Below are positions 16,365-24,114 of a DNA stretch of 64,000 nt, piece after piece. How positions within the stretch are numbered: position 1 is the first letter of the stretch; each line of letters opens with the position of its first letter. Position numbers and translations under genes: made by a program. Below the pieces are notes generated by a model, which had not been told where the DNA came from, did not search any database, and worked only from the letters and a program-made list of their open reading frames with translations. Location: the NCBI GenBank assembly GCA_958421275.1, contig CATZLI010000002.1, positions 62,001 to 126,000 of the forward strand, given 5' to 3'. The stretch is from an uncultured Collinsella sp. GTDB lineage: Bacteria > Actinomycetota > Coriobacteriia > Coriobacteriales > Coriobacteriaceae.

Positions 16365-17795
16365 CTACTTTGCCCCGTGACCCATCTCGACGACCTTGGT
16401 TAGCGATCCAAACACACCTTCGTCGACCACGAGTTGCGCCTCGGCACGCTGCAGCTGCACGGCAACGGCGGCAGGGGCGGTGCCGCCCTCGGTCGTGCGC
16501 GCGGCGACAATCGACGGGATGTCGAGCGCCTCGGTAATGTCGTGCTCAAAGAGCGGGCTTGCCTCCTGGAACACCTCAAACGGCAGGTCCTCAAGATTGC
16601 AGCCGCGCTTCTCACACATCAGAACCAGATGCCCCACCACGGCATGTGCCTCGCGGAACGGCAGGCCACGCTTGGCCAGGTAATCGGCAACATCGGTAGC
16701 GGCAAGGTGCCCCACGCCGCACTCGCGCGCCATGGCATCCTCGTTGACGGTCCAAGTCGAAATCATTCCGGCCATAACCGACAGGCACTGCATGAGCGTA
16801 TGGGCGGTATCGAGCGCGCCCTCCTTGTCCTCCTGCAAGTCCTTGTTATAAGCAAGCGGCAGGCCCTTCATGGTCACGAGCAGCTGCACCAGGTTGCCAT
16901 AGACACGGCCGCTCTTGCCGCGAATAAGCTCGGCAAAGTCGGGATTCTTCTTCTGCGGCATGATGGACGAGCCGGTGGAGTAGGAGTCTGAAAGCGTGAT
17001 AAAGCCAAATTCGGAGCTCGACCACAGCACGATCTCCTCGGAAAGACGCGACAGGTGCATGGCCATGACGGAGCCAGCGTAATGCAGATCGAGCAGGAAA
17101 TCACGGTCGGAAACAGCATCGAGTGAGTTAGGAATCACGCCCGCAAAGCCAAGTTCGGCAGCCGTCATCTGGCGATCGAGCGGATAGCTCGTACCGGCAA
17201 GCGCGGCAGCACCCAGCGGGCAGTTGTCGGCGGCATCAAAGGCGGCCTTCAAGCGTGTAAAGTCGCGCGCGAACATCCAGGAATACGCCAGCAGATGATG
17301 CGAGAGCAGCACGGGCTGAGCGTGCTGCATATGCGTGTAACCCGGCAGAATCACCTTGTCGTACTTCTTAGCCGCATCCACCAGCACATGGCGCAGCTCA
17401 AGATTGGCCTCCATGAGCTCCTTGGCCAGCGCCTTGACGCCCAGGCGCGTGTCGGTCGCCACCTGGTCGTTGCGCGAACGTCCGGTATGCAAGCGCTTAC
17501 CGGCCTCGCCGATGCGACGCGTCAGCTCGCTCTCGATGGACATATGAATGTCTTCGTCGTTGATGTCGAAGGTGAAGTTGCCGGCATCGATATCCTGTTC
17601 GATTCCGGTCAGGCCCTTGGCAATCGCCTGCTCGTCCTCGGCACTGATGATGCCCTGGGCCGCCAGCATTTTGGCATGCGCCTTAGAGCCTGCGATATCC
17701 TGCTTATAGAGATGTTTGTCGGCCGGCAGCGACGCGCCAAACTCCTGCGTGACCTCGGCCACGCCTGCCTCAAAACGACCGCCCCAAAGAGCCAT
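16365..17795 (-). CDS. argH: Argininosuccinate lyase
   Basis: 476 residues of the fumarase/aspartase superfamily. It cleaves argininosuccinate to arginine and fumarate, the last step of arginine synthesis. The signature GSSIMPQKKNPD (about residue 280) is intact. The N-terminal MALWGGRFEAG and HTGRSRNDQVATD are also typical. The ATG at 17795 is preferred because AAAGGGG lies upstream and family similarity begins at once; the extension to 17870 is not conserved. It follows argG in the same direction, but a terminator and a small ORF lie between, so the two may be separate transcripts. No other arg genes are present. Confidence 0.96.
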   Translation of the reverse strand: MALWGGRFEAGVAEVTQEFGASLPADKHLYKQDIAGSKAHAKMLAAQGIISAEDEQAIAKGLTGIEQDIDAGNFTFDINDEDIHMSIESELTRRIGEAGKRLHTGRSRNDQVATDTRLGVKALAKELMEANLELRHVLVDAAKKYDKVILPGYTHMQHAQPVLLSHHLLAYSWMFARDFTRLKAAFDAADNCPLGAAALAGTSYPLDRQMTAAELGFAGVIPNSLDAVSDRDFLLDLHYAGSVMAMHLSRLSEEIVLWSSSEFGFITLSDSYSTGSSIMPQKKNPDFAELIRGKSGRVYGNLVQLLVTMKGLPLAYNKDLQEDKEGALDTAHTLMQCLSVMAGMISTWTVNEDAMARECGVGHLAATDVADYLAKRGLPFREAHAVVGHLVLMCEKRGCNLEDLPFEVFQEASPLFEHDITEALDIPSIVAARTTEGGTAPAAVAVQLQRAEAQLVVDEGVFGSLTKVVEMGHGAK

Positions 17796-17913
17796 GGAAC
17801 CGTCCCCTTTCTCCAAATACCAAAACAAGCGCCCAAAGCAATGCGCCATATCGCTAAAGCGATTTTTCAACCGCTAGTTTTACACATTCCCCACCGTGTG
17901 CGGAGCCATGTAG

Positions 17914-18084
17914 CTAATTTGCAAAGAAGTGACGCGCCATGCACTTGGCGCCCAACGTCTCCCTCCGGATGTTGCCCTGCGAACCATCGATCCAGGCCTT
18001 CAGGCTCATAGGGACGTCCTCGACCCTTGCAGCATCGAACTCGGGCGCGAGGGCAAGTAAAGCATGCGCGATAGCATTGAACAT
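17914..18084 (-). CDS. Small hypothetical protein, 56 residues, between argG and argH
   Basis: A 56-codon ORF with ATG at 18084, preceded by AGGAG at 8 nt and stopping with TAG at 17914. The product is alanine-rich, starts MFNAIAHALLALAP and ends MARHFFAN, with one tryptophan and one cysteine. It has no recognisable domain or clear membrane span. G/C-ending codons and the good ribosome site support translation. It lies downstream of the argG terminator, so it should have its own promoter, and about 120 nt before argH. It could be a small regulator or simply a lineage-specific protein; no function is claimed. Confidence 0.55.
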   Translation of the reverse strand: MFNAIAHALLALAPEFDAARVEDVPMSLKAWIDGSQGNIRRETLGAKCMARHFFAN

Positions 18085-18131
18085 AATGGATACTCCTCAT
18101 ATATATAGGCGCAGAGCCGCCAAATTGATAG

Positions 18132-18164
18132 AAGGAGCCCCGCCGGACAACCCCGGCGGGGCTC
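18132..18164 (-). terminator. Hairpin terminator after argG
   Basis: A perfect 12-bp GC-rich stem GAGCCCCGCCGG/CCGGCGGGGCTC with a short loop is followed on the minus strand by CTTCTATC. The T-tract is weak. Confidence 0.65.
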
Positions 18165-18317
18165 GGACTCAGCCACAGTCGCGGCATCATATATGCGGGC
18201 GGAACGTAGGGGCCACCGATGTTAAGAAGTGTCAGCAAGCATAACGAAAGGTAGGGACCCCGTGCGCCCGTTATGTATCACGCGGATGGGCCGCGCGGAT
18301 ACCAAGGGAAGGAGGCG

Positions 18318-19544
18318 CTAGGCCTGGGCGGCAGCAGAGCTGGGGCCCTGGACCTTTGCCCACGTCTTGAGTGACAGCGTATCGATCTCGATAAAGCCGG
18401 CGCTGGCCTTCTCGTCAAACGTAGTGTCGCGGTCGTAGGTAGCCAGACCGTAGTCATACAGGCTAAACGGGCTCTTGCGGCCGACGACATGGCAGTTGCC
18501 CTTAAAGAACTTCAGACGGACGGTGCCGGTCACGAACTTCTGGGTGTCGGCCATAAAGGCGTCGAGCGCGTTTTTGAGCGGGCTGTACCACTGGCCGTTG
18601 TACACGGCGGTGGCCCAATCCTGCTCGAGCTTGATCTTGGTCTTGAGCAGGTCGCCCTCGACGCAAATGTCCTCGAGCGCCTTGTGGGCGGTGATGAGCG
18701 TCAGGGCGCCGGGAACCTCGTAGCACTCGCGGCTCTTAAGGCCCACCAGGCGATCCTCGACCAGATCGAGACGGCCAAAGCCATTGTCGCCGGAGATCTT
18801 GTTGAGGGAGATGACAATCTCGGAGAGCTTCATCTTCTTGCCGTCGACGGCGACGGGCTTGCCGGCCTCAAACTCAATCTCAGTGTAGGTCGGGGTGTCC
18901 GGCGTGTCCTCGGGGTTCTTAGTCATAACCCAAGCGTCATCGAGCGGCTCGTTCCAGGGATCCTCCAGGTGGCCGCACTCAATGGCACGACCCCACAGGT
19001 TGTCGTCGATGGAGTAGGGGTTGTCGTTGGCACCCTCGGGAACCGGCACGTTGTGGGCGTGGGCATAGGCGACCTCGTCGGGACGGCACTTCAGGTCCCA
19101 CTCGCGAACCGGGGCGATAACCTTGAGCTCGGGGTCGAGGGCCTTTACGGCGGCCTCAAAACGGACCTGGTCGTTACCCTTGCCGGTGCAGCCGTGGGCG
19201 ACGTAGGTAGCGCCAAACTCGTGGGCGACCTCAACAAGCTTCTTGGCAAGCAGCGGGCGAGACAGGGCGGAGAGCAGCGGATACTTGTTCTCGTACATGG
19301 AGTTTGCTGCGATGGCCTTAGTCAGGAACTCATCAGAGAACTCGTCGCGCAGGTCGAGCACCTGGCAATCGAGAACGCCCAGGTCGAGCGCCTTCTGCTT
19401 CTTGGCATCCAGTCCGGTCTCTTCCTGGCCCACGTTGCCGCAGACACAAACGACATCGAGATTCTTCTCGTCCTGGAGCCATTTGACACATACGGATGTA
19501 TCAAGACCACCGGAATATGCGAGAACGACTTTTTCCTTGCTCAT
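18318..19544 (-). CDS. argG: Argininosuccinate synthase
   Basis: 408 residues. It condenses citrulline and aspartate with ATP to argininosuccinate. The N-terminal ATP pyrophosphatase P-loop reads LAYSGGLDTSV (about residues 8-18). HGCTGKGNDQVRFE (about 115) and the C-terminal FKGNCHVVGRKSPFSLYD are characteristic. The ATG at 19544 has AAAGGA at 7 nt; the longer frame to 19595 runs into the leader region. The 5' region is about 380 nt long and carries an arginine-rich leader ORF, so the gene is probably controlled by attenuation as well as at its promoter. Confidence 0.96.
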   Translation of the reverse strand: MSKEKVVLAYSGGLDTSVCVKWLQDEKNLDVVCVCGNVGQEETGLDAKKQKALDLGVLDCQVLDLRDEFSDEFLTKAIAANSMYENKYPLLSALSRPLLAKKLVEVAHEFGATYVAHGCTGKGNDQVRFEAAVKALDPELKVIAPVREWDLKCRPDEVAYAHAHNVPVPEGANDNPYSIDDNLWGRAIECGHLEDPWNEPLDDAWVMTKNPEDTPDTPTYTEIEFEAGKPVAVDGKKMKLSEIVISLNKISGDNGFGRLDLVEDRLVGLKSRECYEVPGALTLITAHKALEDICVEGDLLKTKIKLEQDWATAVYNGQWYSPLKNALDAFMADTQKFVTGTVRLKFFKGNCHVVGRKSPFSLYDYGLATYDRDTTFDEKASAGFIEIDTLSLKTWAKVQGPSSAAAQA

Positions 19545-19601
19545 GGCTGTTTCCTTTCGCCCTTGGTAGCTAGTTAGAACATCGGTCAGTTGCAAGTCAC
19601 C

Positions 19602-19719
19602 TTGAGGTCAAAAACCGTGCAATATCAGGTTAAATAGCAAAAATCAGCACATACATGCCCTAGAAACATGCAGCAATGTCGTGCTAAAACCCAACGACCT
19701 CAAAATGACTCTGTTGAGG
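19602..19719 (-). promoter_or_regulatory. Possible attenuator region between the leader peptide and argG
   Basis: Three complementary segments follow the leader stop. Segment B (19696-19703, GACCTCAA on the plus strand) can pair with A (19714-19719, TTGAGG) or, more extensively, with C (19602-19609, TTGAGGTC). The A-B and B-C pairings exclude each other, as expected for a leader switch. A-B is followed by a GGGTTTT stretch, a weak terminator. This folding was done by eye and is inference. Confidence 0.35.
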
Positions 19720-19749
19720 CAATTCGCCCCATGCGGACAGAGACGATTG

Positions 19750-19824
19750 TTATCGTCGTCGGGAAATTGCGCGCTGGCGTCGGATGGCATTGTCTGCAGT
19801 GGTGATGATCGTTACGAACTGCAT
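19750..19824 (-). CDS. Arginine-rich leader peptide of argG
   Basis: A 24-codon ORF starting ATG at 19824, 6 nt after AAAGGAG (19831-19837), and stopping TAA at 19750. The product reads MQFVTIITTADNAI then RRQRAISRRR. Six of the last ten residues are Arg, and the last three codons before the stop are CGA-CGA-CGA. This is the classic form of an amino-acid attenuator peptide, and it lies about 205 nt upstream of argG, whose pathway makes arginine. Ribosome stalling at the Arg codons when charged tRNA-Arg is scarce would alter folding of the downstream leader. No other arg operon leader was available for comparison. Confidence 0.7.
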   Translation of the reverse strand: MQFVTIITTADNAIRRQRAISRRR

Positions 19825-19927
19825 CTGCCTCTCCTTTCACCTATCGCCGGGCGCAATTCTAATATCGTAAACGGTACCTTTTCCTCGGTAAGCGGTTGTT
19901 TTTCCGTCTCCGTTTTCGATGGTCGCT

Positions 19928-19955
19928 ATATTACGCTAAAGTGCCCGCAGCACAA
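19928..19955 (-). promoter_or_regulatory. Probable promoter of the argG leader transcript
   Basis: On the minus strand TTGTGC (19950-19955) and TAATAT (19928-19933) are 16 nt apart. They would place the 5' end about 95 nt before the leader peptide. The rest of 19956-20098 is A/T-rich, with an inverted repeat TGGTGC/GCACCA near 20005-20022. A 122-codon frame at 19681-20049 has no coding character. Confidence 0.45.
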
Positions 19956-20098
19956 GCGACAAATTCAAATTTCTGAAAAGTTTTTTCATTACTTTGTGAA
20001 GCGTGGTGCAAATACGCACCATTCCTGCGAAAATACGCTCGACTACTAGTTGATGGTTATAACGTCTGAAACAATCTCGAAACGAAAGGCGCATTTTT

Positions 20099-20926
20099 AT
20101 GCAAACTTACGAATCGGACGCCAACATCGGCAACATTAAGATTCTCGCCGTCGATATGGACAAGACGCTGCTGACCGACGAGCGTGTGCTGCCCCAGGGT
20201 CTTGATGAGCGCCTGGACAAGCTCGCCGACGCCGGCATCGTATTCTGCCCCGCCAGCGGACGTCCCGCCCCCAAGCTCGAGGAGATGTTCGAGGGCATCA
20301 AGAACCGCCTCGCCTTTTGTCCCGACAACGGAGCTTGCGTGATCTATCGCGGCGGCTATATCTATAAGAGCAATATTGACGTGGAGCTGTATCAGCAGGT
20401 CTTGAACCGTGCCTCGGAGGATCCTCGCGCTGTCCCCGTCCTGTGCTGCTTCGACGAGTTCTACGTGCTTGCCCGCGACCATCAATACCACGACGAGATC
20501 AGCGTCTACTACAACACAATCAACTACGTCGACAGCTTTGAGGGCATTGATTTCGAGTCCAACAAGATTTCGGTCTTCTTCCCCGGCTACGACGCCGAGC
20601 CCGCTTTCCGCGAGACCTATAGCCCCGAGTTCTCGGACAAGCTCTACGTCACCAACGCTGGGCGCGAGTGGATCGACTTTATGAACCTGGGCGTCGACAA
20701 GGGCGCCGGCATCGCTCACCTGTGCGAGCACCTGGGCATCGATATTGCCGACGCCGCCGCCGTGGGCGACACCTACAACGACATCCCCATGCTCGAGCGC
20801 GTCGGTCACAGCTTTATCGTGGACAACGCCGAGGAGCACATGAACGCGCATGCCAAGTGGCGCATTCCGAGCAACAACGACGGGGGCGTACTGACGCTCA
20901 TCGACGCCATCTTGGCGGCTCGTTAA
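20099..20926 (+). CDS. Cof-type HAD-IIB family phosphatase
   Basis: 275 residues. Motif I is LAVDMDKTLLTDE (about residue 15), motif II lies in FCPASGRP, and the motif III/IV region reads DKGAGIAHLC then AVGDTYNDIPML (about 215-235), the Cof/HAD-IIB GD-x-x-ND signature. A large C2-type cap lies between. The family dephosphorylates sugar phosphates, nucleotides or pyridoxal phosphate in the cytoplasm; the substrate is unknown here. The ATG at 20099 has GAAAGG about 10 nt upstream. It is monocistronic and is followed by a long palindrome. Confidence 0.88.
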   Translation: MQTYESDANIGNIKILAVDMDKTLLTDERVLPQGLDERLDKLADAGIVFCPASGRPAPKLEEMFEGIKNRLAFCPDNGACVIYRGGYIYKSNIDVELYQQVLNRASEDPRAVPVLCCFDEFYVLARDHQYHDEISVYYNTINYVDSFEGIDFESNKISVFFPGYDAEPAFRETYSPEFSDKLYVTNAGREWIDFMNLGVDKGAGIAHLCEHLGIDIADAAAVGDTYNDIPMLERVGHSFIVDNAEEHMNAHAKWRIPSNNDGGVLTLIDAILAAR

Positions 20927-20937
20927 CGCAACCTGTC

Positions 20938-21067
20938 GGACCTGGCCGGGCGACGCGGGTAAGTTTTTCGTTCGGTCAGGTCCTGGGCTCGCTCGAAGGC
21001 CACATTAAGTGGCCTTCGGCTCGTGCGGAATCTACGAAAAACTTACCCGCGTCGCCCGGCCAGGTCC
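20938..21067. repeat. Long perfect palindrome, type A (34-bp arms)
   Basis: Left arm 20938-20971 is the exact complement of right arm 21034-21067 (34 bp, starting GGACCTGGCC and including TAAGTTTTTCG near its inner end). The 62-nt centre contains a further 9-bp hairpin GAAGGCCAC/GTGGCCTTC. It is far larger than a normal terminator and has no terminal T-run. It lies between the HAD phosphatase and polA, which converge. Its right flank shares two words in order with the flank of the 34673-34751 palindrome. Confidence 0.9.
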
Positions 21068-21133
21068 TGCGGTGACTTGCTTGCCGCATGGATGGCGTCT
21101 TGGCGTCTGGATACTTGGCTGATAGTTTGGAAT

Positions 21134-21167
21134 GAAGGGGGCTCCTTGTTGGCAAGGAGCCCCCTTC
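21134..21167. terminator. Terminator between polA and the HAD phosphatase gene
   Basis: A perfect 15-bp stem GAAGGGGGCTCCTTG with its complement, 4-nt loop. It is about 35 nt beyond the polA stop. T-rich sequence follows on the plus strand. Confidence 0.75.
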
Positions 21168-21200
21168 TGTTTTGGTTACTTTGGGGTTGTTGGTATGTCT

Positions 21201-23948
21201 TTACTTGGCATCGGCCCAGGTTATGCCGGTGCTGGCTTCGGCGATTAGGGGAACGCGGAGGTCCACTACGTGCTCCATGACGTCGCGGACCATGGTGGTT
21301 AGGCGCTCGACTTCGTCGATGGGGCACTCAAAGTCCAGTTCGTCGTGCACTTGCAGGATCATGTGGGCGGCAAAGCCTTCTTCTTCCAGGCGACGACTTA
21401 CGCGGGCCATGGCGATCTTGATGATGTCTGCTGCGGTGCCCTGCATGGGATGGTTCATGGCCGTGCGCTCGCCAAAGCCGCGGAGTTGCGGGTTTTTGGC
21501 CTTGAGCTCGGGAATATGGCGTCTGCGGCCATACATGGTCTCGGCGTAGCCCGTCTGCTTGGCGCGCGCCACCACGTTGTCGAGGAACGTACGCACGCCC
21601 GGGTAGGCCTCGTAGTAGCGGTCGATCATGTCGCGCGCCTCGGCCATCGAGATATGCAGCGACTGCGACAGGCCGTAGGCCTGCTGGCCATACACGATGC
21701 CAAAGTTCACGGCCTTGGCGCGACTGCGCAGGTCGGGCGTTACCTCGGACACCGGCACACCAAACACGCGCGCCGCCGTCTCGGCATGGAAGTCCTCGCC
21801 CTCGTTAAAGGCGCGCACCAAGTGCTCGTCACCCGAGAGATGTGCCAGCAGACGCAGCTCGATCTGCGAGTAGTCCACCGCCAAAAAGACGCTTCCCTCG
21901 CCTGCCGAAAACGCCGTCTTGACGGTACGCCCCAGCTCCGAGCGCGTCGGAATGTTTTGCAGATTAGGGTCGCTCGAAGACAGACGCCCCGTCGCGGTGA
22001 TGGTCTGGTTGTACGTGGTGTGCACACGACCGTCACCGCGGCGCAGCGGGCCCAACGTGTCCAGATAGGTTGACTTGATCTTGGACTTCTCGCGCCAGTC
22101 TAAGATCAAACGAACAATCTCGTGGTCACGGGCAAGATCACTCAGTACCTTGGCATTGGTCGAATAGTAACCGCGCTTGGTCTTTTTGAGACCCTTGGTC
22201 GGAAGGCCCATCACATCAAAGAGCACATGCGAAAGTTGCATGGGGCTGCCGATGTTAAAGGTCTCGTCACCGGCAAGGTCGCGAATGCTTCGTTCGACCT
22301 CGGTGATCTGGGTCGCCAGACCCTCGGACAGACTGTGCAGGCGGTCGGGGTCCACGAGCATGCCCGCGCGCTCCATCTTGGCAAGTACCGGAACGAGCGG
22401 CATCTCGATGCCATCGAACACGTTGGCGGCGTTCTCACGGGCCATGCACTCGCGCAACGGCGCCACGAGCGCCAGCGTCAGAGCCGCAGTACGGGCGGCA
22501 GGCGCCGGAGCGTCCTCACCAGCACCCTCTGCACCGCGCGCCGCAGGCAACGCCATCTGCAGATAGGTATCGGCCAGATATGCCTCATCGAACTCGGAGC
22601 GATCGGAATCCAGCAGATAGGCAGCGACCACGGTATCGAAGATACGCGTGGAATCGGCAGCGAGCGGATCCATGAGCTCGGGCTCAGAAGAATCGATGGG
22701 CGAAAGCTCGTGCAGCAGCGCTTTCGTATCCGGGCTCGCCACGCGGCCCTCCATAAACAGGCGCGCAAGCACGCCGGCGATCACACCGTGAGCGAAGTTG
22801 AAGCCCTCAACCTCAGCCGCCGCACAGCTGTCGCCCTCCTCGAGCGCGAACAGGCCCTTGGACGTCGCCAACCACAGCGTGCGCGTCAGCCCAAAGAGCG
22901 CGCCCTCTTCCTTGTCGTCGTCCACCACGGCGGCGACCCACTCGCCGGCATCAATCGCGCGGGAGACCTCAGCCGCAACGGCACCAAGCGCGTCGGCATC
23001 GCCGGCGGCTGCGCGAACCATAGCAGGTATCTCAAACACACTGGAGGCAGCAGTCCCGCCCTCGCCGCCGATCAGCGCCAAGAAACGGTTCTGCATGGCG
23101 GTGATACCAAGCGTACCCAGCGCCGCGGACACTTCGTCGGCAGAAAACGCCGGGAAGGACGTCGCCTCAAAGTCGAGCTCGACGGGCGCATCGGTGCGAA
23201 TTGTCGCAACCTTGCGGCTCAGTAGTGCGTCATCGATGTGTGCACGCAGGTTCTCGCCCATCTTGCCCTTGACCTCATCGGCATGCGCGATGACTTCGTC
23301 CAGGCTACCGTACTTCGCAATGAGCGCACTCGCCTTTTTGGGACCGATGCCCGGTACACCGGGGATGTTGTCGGACGTATCGCCCTTTAGACCGTAAAAA
23401 TCGGGCACGAGCGCCGGCGTAATGCCGTGATACAGGTCGTCCACGCTCTCGGGCGTCATAATCGCCACGTCGGACAGGCCCTTGCGGGTCGAGACCACGT
23501 TGACGTGCTCGGTCACGAGTTGATACATGTCGCGGTCGCCGGTCACCAGTAGCATGTCGCAGCCGGCCTCTTCACCCAGGCGCGCCATGGTTCCCAGGAT
23601 GTCATCGCCTTCCCAGCCCTCGGACTGCAGAATCGGCACGTTGAGCGCGGCGAGCAGCTCCTTAATCATAGGGAACTGCGCATGCAGATCGGGGTCCATG
23701 GGCGGGCGTTGCGCCTTATACTGCGGCAGCATCTCCATGCGCACGCGCGGTTTACCCTTGTCAAACGCCACGACGACGCCGTCGGGGTTAAAGGCATCGA
23801 TCATCTTGAGAAACATGTTCAGAAAGCCAAAGATCGCGTTGGTGGGGCGACCGTCCGGCGCGTTCATGGTCGGCGGCACGGCGTGGAAGGCGCGATGCAT
23901 GAGCGAGTTGCCGTCGATAACGGCAAAGGTGCGGCGCTTGTCAGACAT
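21201..23948 (-). CDS. polA: DNA polymerase I
   Basis: 915 residues. It fills gaps and removes primers by nick translation. The 5'-3' exonuclease domain spans about residues 1-300 (VIDGNSLMHRAFHA, VTGDRDMYQLV, KGDTSDNIPGVPGIG). A central 3'-5' exonuclease-like region spans about 310-500. The family A polymerase spans about 530-915, with DYSQIELRLLAHLSGD, RSRAKAVNFGIVYG and LQVHDELDFE. The central domain lacks a recognisable DTE active-site motif, so proofreading is probably lost, as in other actinobacterial Pol I. The ATG at 23948 follows GAGG at 8-9 nt. It is monocistronic. The last codons shift toward A-ending usage next to a long palindrome. Confidence 0.96.
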   Translation of the reverse strand: MSDKRRTFAVIDGNSLMHRAFHAVPPTMNAPDGRPTNAIFGFLNMFLKMIDAFNPDGVVVAFDKGKPRVRMEMLPQYKAQRPPMDPDLHAQFPMIKELLAALNVPILQSEGWEGDDILGTMARLGEEAGCDMLLVTGDRDMYQLVTEHVNVVSTRKGLSDVAIMTPESVDDLYHGITPALVPDFYGLKGDTSDNIPGVPGIGPKKASALIAKYGSLDEVIAHADEVKGKMGENLRAHIDDALLSRKVATIRTDAPVELDFEATSFPAFSADEVSAALGTLGITAMQNRFLALIGGEGGTAASSVFEIPAMVRAAAGDADALGAVAAEVSRAIDAGEWVAAVVDDDKEEGALFGLTRTLWLATSKGLFALEEGDSCAAAEVEGFNFAHGVIAGVLARLFMEGRVASPDTKALLHELSPIDSSEPELMDPLAADSTRIFDTVVAAYLLDSDRSEFDEAYLADTYLQMALPAARGAEGAGEDAPAPAARTAALTLALVAPLRECMARENAANVFDGIEMPLVPVLAKMERAGMLVDPDRLHSLSEGLATQITEVERSIRDLAGDETFNIGSPMQLSHVLFDVMGLPTKGLKKTKRGYYSTNAKVLSDLARDHEIVRLILDWREKSKIKSTYLDTLGPLRRGDGRVHTTYNQTITATGRLSSSDPNLQNIPTRSELGRTVKTAFSAGEGSVFLAVDYSQIELRLLAHLSGDEHLVRAFNEGEDFHAETAARVFGVPVSEVTPDLRSRAKAVNFGIVYGQQAYGLSQSLHISMAEARDMIDRYYEAYPGVRTFLDNVVARAKQTGYAETMYGRRRHIPELKAKNPQLRGFGERTAMNHPMQGTAADIIKIAMARVSRRLEEEGFAAHMILQVHDELDFECPIDEVERLTTMVRDVMEHVVDLRVPLIAEASTGITWADAK

Positions 23949-24114
23949 ATTGAATACCTCGCTTTGGGCTGGGCACGGTTTGCTCACTCCAGTTTACACG
24001 CTCCCCGCCCCGCGGCCACCTCACATCAAGCTCCCCCGCCACCGTGAGCCCGCGCGTGATACGATGGCTCACGGTACATCAACCAGCACGATCGATCCGA
24101 AAGGAGCCTGCGTC

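Noticed and set aside
19681..20049. 122-codon plus-strand frame upstream of the Cof phosphatase gene
   Set aside because: No ribosome site, no coding character, and it overlaps the antisense argG leader and its promoter.
23527..24114. N-terminal extension of the M18 aminopeptidase frame
   Set aside because: It is antisense to the start of polA; the ATG at 24115 has a good ribosome site and the conserved N-terminus.
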